This document shows, in pieces, positions 7,729 through 10,069 of a stretch of DNA of 10,069 bases; the first letter of the stretch is position 1, and every line of letters begins with the position of its first letter. The notes below the pieces were generated by a model. It was not told where the DNA came from, searched no databases, and saw only the letters and a list, made by a program, of their open reading frames with translations. The position numbers and the translations under genes were made by a program. Source of the DNA: Sphaerochaeta sp. (GTDB lineage: Bacteria > Spirochaetota > Spirochaetia > Sphaerochaetales > Sphaerochaetaceae); contig DMAO01000303.1 in the NCBI GenBank assembly GCA_003446545.1, positions 1 to 10,069 on the forward strand. Direction: 5' to 3'.

Positions 7729-7757
7729 TGGACTCGCAAAGAAAAAAAGCATATACT
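7729..7757 (+). promoter_or_regulatory. Promoter of the DruA-like/transposase operon
   Basis: TGGACT (7729-7734) and TATACT (7752-7757) are separated by exactly 17 bp and match the sigma-70 boxes at 4 and 5 of 6 bases. A start about 7 bases beyond the -10 box falls at 7764-7765, which is the first base of the ATG of the DruA-like gene. There is no Shine-Dalgarno sequence before that ATG, so the message may be leaderless. Confidence 0.45.
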
Positions 7758-7764
7758 GTGAACC

Positions 7765-8643
7765 ATGGAACAGGAACGAACGGTCCAGGGGCGCAGAGTA
7801 ACCGGAAGCGACATCGACACCATCAGGAATCTTATAGCCAATAATCCGGAGTGGCATCGAACCCGCATCTCGCAGGAACTGTGTGAGCTTTGGGGTTGGA
7901 GGAATGATGCGGGAGCTATAAAAGATATGGCAGCCCGATCGCTTCTTCGAAAGCTCGCTGAAATGGGATTGATAGAACTTCCTGCACCTATACGATCATC
8001 GAATAACCAGCACAAATTCAGAAATTTTGGAGAGAAACCGACCTATGAGCCGATAGAGGCGAAGTTATCAGAACTTCAGCCGATCAGGGTTGTGGAGGTA
8101 GGAGACGGCGAACAGGCAAAAGTTTTCCGGTCACTGGTAGCCCATTATCATTATCTTGGCTATCAAGGGCCTGTGGGAGAGAATCTCCGGTACCTCGTAT
8201 ATGACTGTCATAACCGTATACTTGGGTGTCTGCTCTTTGGCGCTCCAGCCTGGAAAGTAGCGAGCAGAGACCGCTGGATTGGCTGGGACGATGCACAGAG
8301 AAGAGAAGGGCTCTCACGTGTTGCCAACAATATGCGGTTTCTCATTCTCCCTGAAGTACGGGTAGCACATCTGGCAAGCCATCTTCTCGGAATAATAAGC
8401 CGGCGAATAGCAGCCGACTGGAGTAAGAAATACGGTCATACGATAGATCTTCTGGAAACCTTTGTGGAGAATCAGCGGTTTGAGGGAACCTGCTATAAGG
8501 CTGCGAACTGGAAAAAGGTCGGGGAGACGACCGGACGCAGCCGTAATGACCGAAGGAATACCCTGAAAGTCCCAGTCAAGTCTGTCTGGCTCTACCGGCT
8601 GGGATCGAATAGGGTACCCTGCTGCCAGGGAGCATTATCCTAA
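7765..8643 (+). CDS. DUF4338 / DruA-family protein carried by the IS66-type element
   Basis: A 292-aa soluble protein. Residues about 12-75 look like a winged-helix DNA-binding region (RNLIANNPEWHRTRISQEL, then SLLRKLAEMGLIELP). From about 105 it shows the DUF4338 pattern: HYHYLGY (127-133), VYDCHNRILGCLLFGAPAWK (145-164), WIGWD (171-175), NNMRFLILP (188-196), ETFVENQRFEGTCYKAANWKKVG (231-253) and TTGRSR (255-260). DUF4338 is the family of DruA from the Druantia anti-phage systems, but none of the other Druantia genes is visible here. The family also occurs next to transposases, and an accessory role in transposition is at least as likely. Its stop codon overlaps the transposase start as TAATG, so the two are translationally coupled. 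No ribosome-binding site precedes the ATG. Family assignment is fairly firm; function is unknown. Confidence 0.85.
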   Translation: MEQERTVQGRRVTGSDIDTIRNLIANNPEWHRTRISQELCELWGWRNDAGAIKDMAARSLLRKLAEMGLIELPAPIRSSNNQHKFRNFGEKPTYEPIEAKLSELQPIRVVEVGDGEQAKVFRSLVAHYHYLGYQGPVGENLRYLVYDCHNRILGCLLFGAPAWKVASRDRWIGWDDAQRREGLSRVANNMRFLILPEVRVAHLASHLLGIISRRIAADWSKKYGHTIDLLETFVENQRFEGTCYKAANWKKVGETTGRSRNDRRNTLKVPVKSVWLYRLGSNRVPCCQGALS

Positions 8644-10069
8644 TGGCACCGCAGAAAATCAATATCCGGGAAACAATCAACGATGCTCAACAGCTGCTTG
8701 CTACCGAAACCGGAATATCTCCAGCCGTTAAAAGCATGTTCAATCTACTGCTCGTGCTTGTACAGTTTCTTGCGGAAAAAAGAGGACTGACCAGTCGCAA
8801 CAGCAGTAAGCCGCCATCAAGTGATCCGAATCGGGAAAAGAAGAAACGAACTCCGGGAGAGAAAAAACCAGGCGGACAGAATGGGCACAAGGGAACCACA
8901 CTTACTCCCGTAGACGATCCTGATGAAGTGCTCGAGATAGCAATCGACCGATCCACCTTGCCGGAGGGAAGCTATACCGAGGCAGGCTATGAAGCTCGCC
9001 AGATCTTTGATGTCATCGTAGCACGGCATGTCCTTGAGTACCGTGCACAAGTCCTTGTTGATCAGCATGGGAAACGCTTTGTCGCCCCTTTTCCTGATGA
9101 GGTTGCCAATGCAGTGCAATATGGCCGCAATACCAAGGTGAACGCGGTCTATATGTCCCAGTATCAACTGCTGCCCTATGAGCGGATCAGGGACTACTTC
9201 GTCAGTCAGATGGGATTCCCTCTGAGTGCCGGCTCAATCTACAATTTCAACCAGGCTGCCTATCAACGGCTCAAAGAGTTTGAACAGTGGCTGATTCATG
9301 AACTGATCCATTCCCCTTTGAACCATGCCGATGAGACAGGGATTAATATTGGGGGAAAACGACAGTGGCTGCATGATGTATCAAACAAGGACCTCACCTA
9401 TCTCTATCCCCATGCAAAGCGGGGAACTGATGCAATGGAGGCAGGGGGAGTAATCCCCCACTTCCAGGGAATTCTTGTTCATGATCATTGGAAACCGTAC
9501 TACAGGTACTCCTGCACCCATGCCTTGTGCAATGCTCACCACCTGAGAGAACTCGAGCGAGCCATAGAGCAGGATACCCAGCAATGGGCCAAATCCATGC
9601 AGGCACTGCTCCTTGAAATACATACAACAGTCAATCAGACTGCTGCCGGCAAGCTTTCAGAAGATGAAACACAGAAATACCTGCTTCGCTACCGGAAGAT
9701 CATTGATGAGGGTGAACTCGAATGTCCTCCACCGGTCAGTCCACCAGGAAAAAAGAGTCGGGGGCGACTAAAACGTTCGAAGGCGAGAAACCTACTCGAA
9801 CGACTAAAAGACTTTGAATCAGATGTCCTTCGTTTCATGGTTAATGAGATCGTTCCATTTAGTAATAACCAGGGGGAGCGCGACCTGAGAATGACCAAGG
9901 TTCAGCAGAAGATCTCCGGCTGTTTCCGCTCCACTCAAGGTGCTGAGACTTTCTGTAGAATCCGCAGTTATCTCTCTACTTGCATGAAACACGATATTTC
10001 TCCCAATGAAGCTTTGACTCTGCTGTTCATGGGGAAATACCCCGATTTTGTCTCGCCTGACTATTTCCC
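8643..10069 (+). CDS. tnpC: IS66-family transposase (TnpC type), 3' end outside window
   Basis: Catalyses excision and integration of the element. Translation from the ATG at 8643 stays open to the window edge: 475 complete codons plus two bases. Seen in order: N-terminal helical region (about 10-50), the IS66 linker SRNSSKPPSSDPN followed by a basic stretch and GGQNGHKG (51-84), and the DDE_Tnp_IS66 domain. The catalytic triad is readable as D230 (NHADETG), D281 (ILVHDHWKPYYRY) and E412 (PFSNNQGERDLRM), followed by KISGCFRSTQGAETF. HALCNAHHLREL lies between the second D and the E. After GGQNGHKG there is no pair of CxxC motifs, so the zinc finger of classical IS66 TnpC appears to be missing. 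Length and the C-terminal motif (ISPNEALTLLF) suggest only a short tail is cut off. The start overlaps the DruA-like stop codon. Confidence 0.95.
   Translation, partial: MAPQKINIRETINDAQQLLATETGISPAVKSMFNLLLVLVQFLAEKRGLTSRNSSKPPSSDPNREKKKRTPGEKKPGGQNGHKGTTLTPVDDPDEVLEIAIDRSTLPEGSYTEAGYEARQIFDVIVARHVLEYRAQVLVDQHGKRFVAPFPDEVANAVQYGRNTKVNAVYMSQYQLLPYERIRDYFVSQMGFPLSAGSIYNFNQAAYQRLKEFEQWLIHELIHSPLNHADETGINIGGKRQWLHDVSNKDLTYLYPHAKRGTDAMEAGGVIPHFQGILVHDHWKPYYRYSCTHALCNAHHLRELERAIEQDTQQWAKSMQALLLEIHTTVNQTAAGKLSEDETQKYLLRYRKIIDEGELECPPPVSPPGKKSRGRLKRSKARNLLERLKDFESDVLRFMVNEIVPFSNNQGERDLRMTKVQQKISGCFRSTQGAETFCRIRSYLSTCMKHDISPNEALTLLFMGKYPDFVSPDYF

Larger units (their letters stand above)
7689..10069 (+). 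mobile_element. IS66-family insertion element with a DruA-like passenger gene (right end outside window)
   Basis: The element contains a DUF4338 (DruA-family) gene and an IS66-type DDE transposase, both on the plus strand. The left boundary is inferred. GTAACTATTCAG at 7689-7700 begins with the GTAA typical of IS66-family ends, while the host gene is already interrupted by 7674, so the true end could be anywhere from about 7665 to 7689. The usual IS66 tnpA and tnpB genes are not present between the boundary and the transposase. The right inverted repeat and the 8-bp target duplication expected for this family cannot be seen. Confidence 0.75.

Noticed and set aside
7575..8015. Minus-strand 146-codon frame spanning the ATPase end and the DruA-like start
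   Set aside because: It crosses the inferred element boundary and is antisense to two better supported genes.
7765..8643. Complete Druantia defence system
   Set aside because: Only the DruA-family gene is present. No large helicase (DruE) or other Druantia component is visible, and the neighbour is a transposase, so a full system cannot be claimed from this window.
1..10069. CRISPR array, tRNA or rRNA genes
   Set aside because: I saw no regularly spaced direct repeats and no tRNA or rRNA signature sequences on either strand.

Overview
The window is bacterial DNA in two parts that differ in character. Positions 1-6216 are a compact housekeeping block read entirely on the minus strand. Positions 6536-10069 are accessory DNA on the plus strand: a putative defence-type ATPase gene followed by an IS66-family mobile element that runs off the right edge. 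GC content looks close to 50% in the housekeeping genes and the element. The ATPase gene and the 6217-6535 intergenic stretch are visibly more AT-rich. The proteins alone do not fix the species; a spirochaete such as a Sphaerochaeta relative is only a weak guess.

Housekeeping block, in order of transcription (right to left): carA (small, glutamine-hydrolysing subunit of carbamoyl-phosphate synthase, 385 aa), carB (large subunit, 1072 aa, joined to carA by an ATGA stop/start overlap), then after 66 bp aspS (aspartyl-tRNA synthetase, 592 codons visible, C-terminus just cut off). CarA releases ammonia from glutamine and CarB uses it with bicarbonate and two ATP to make carbamoyl phosphate for arginine and pyrimidine synthesis. 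In front of carA lie a near-consensus ARG box and a perfect 11-bp inverted repeat, which suggests control by ArgR and/or another repressor.

Accessory block: 6536-7663 encodes a 375-aa AAA/ABC-type ATPase of the COG4637-like kind. Such genes are usually followed by a DUF4276 (TOPRIM-like) partner. Here an overlapping ATG opens at 7656 and reads only MNEVVI before a stop, at the place where the mobile element begins. I read this as a two-gene defence-like operon whose second gene was interrupted at its extreme 5' end.

The element carries two coupled genes: a DUF4338/DruA-family protein (7765-8643) and an IS66-type DDE transposase (8643 to beyond the edge) with visible catalytic residues D230, D281 and E412. 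The usual IS66 helper genes tnpA and tnpB are absent from the visible part. The right end, target duplication and remainder of the partner gene lie outside the window. The most interesting points are the DruA-transposase pairing, the interrupted ATPase operon and the carAB control region.
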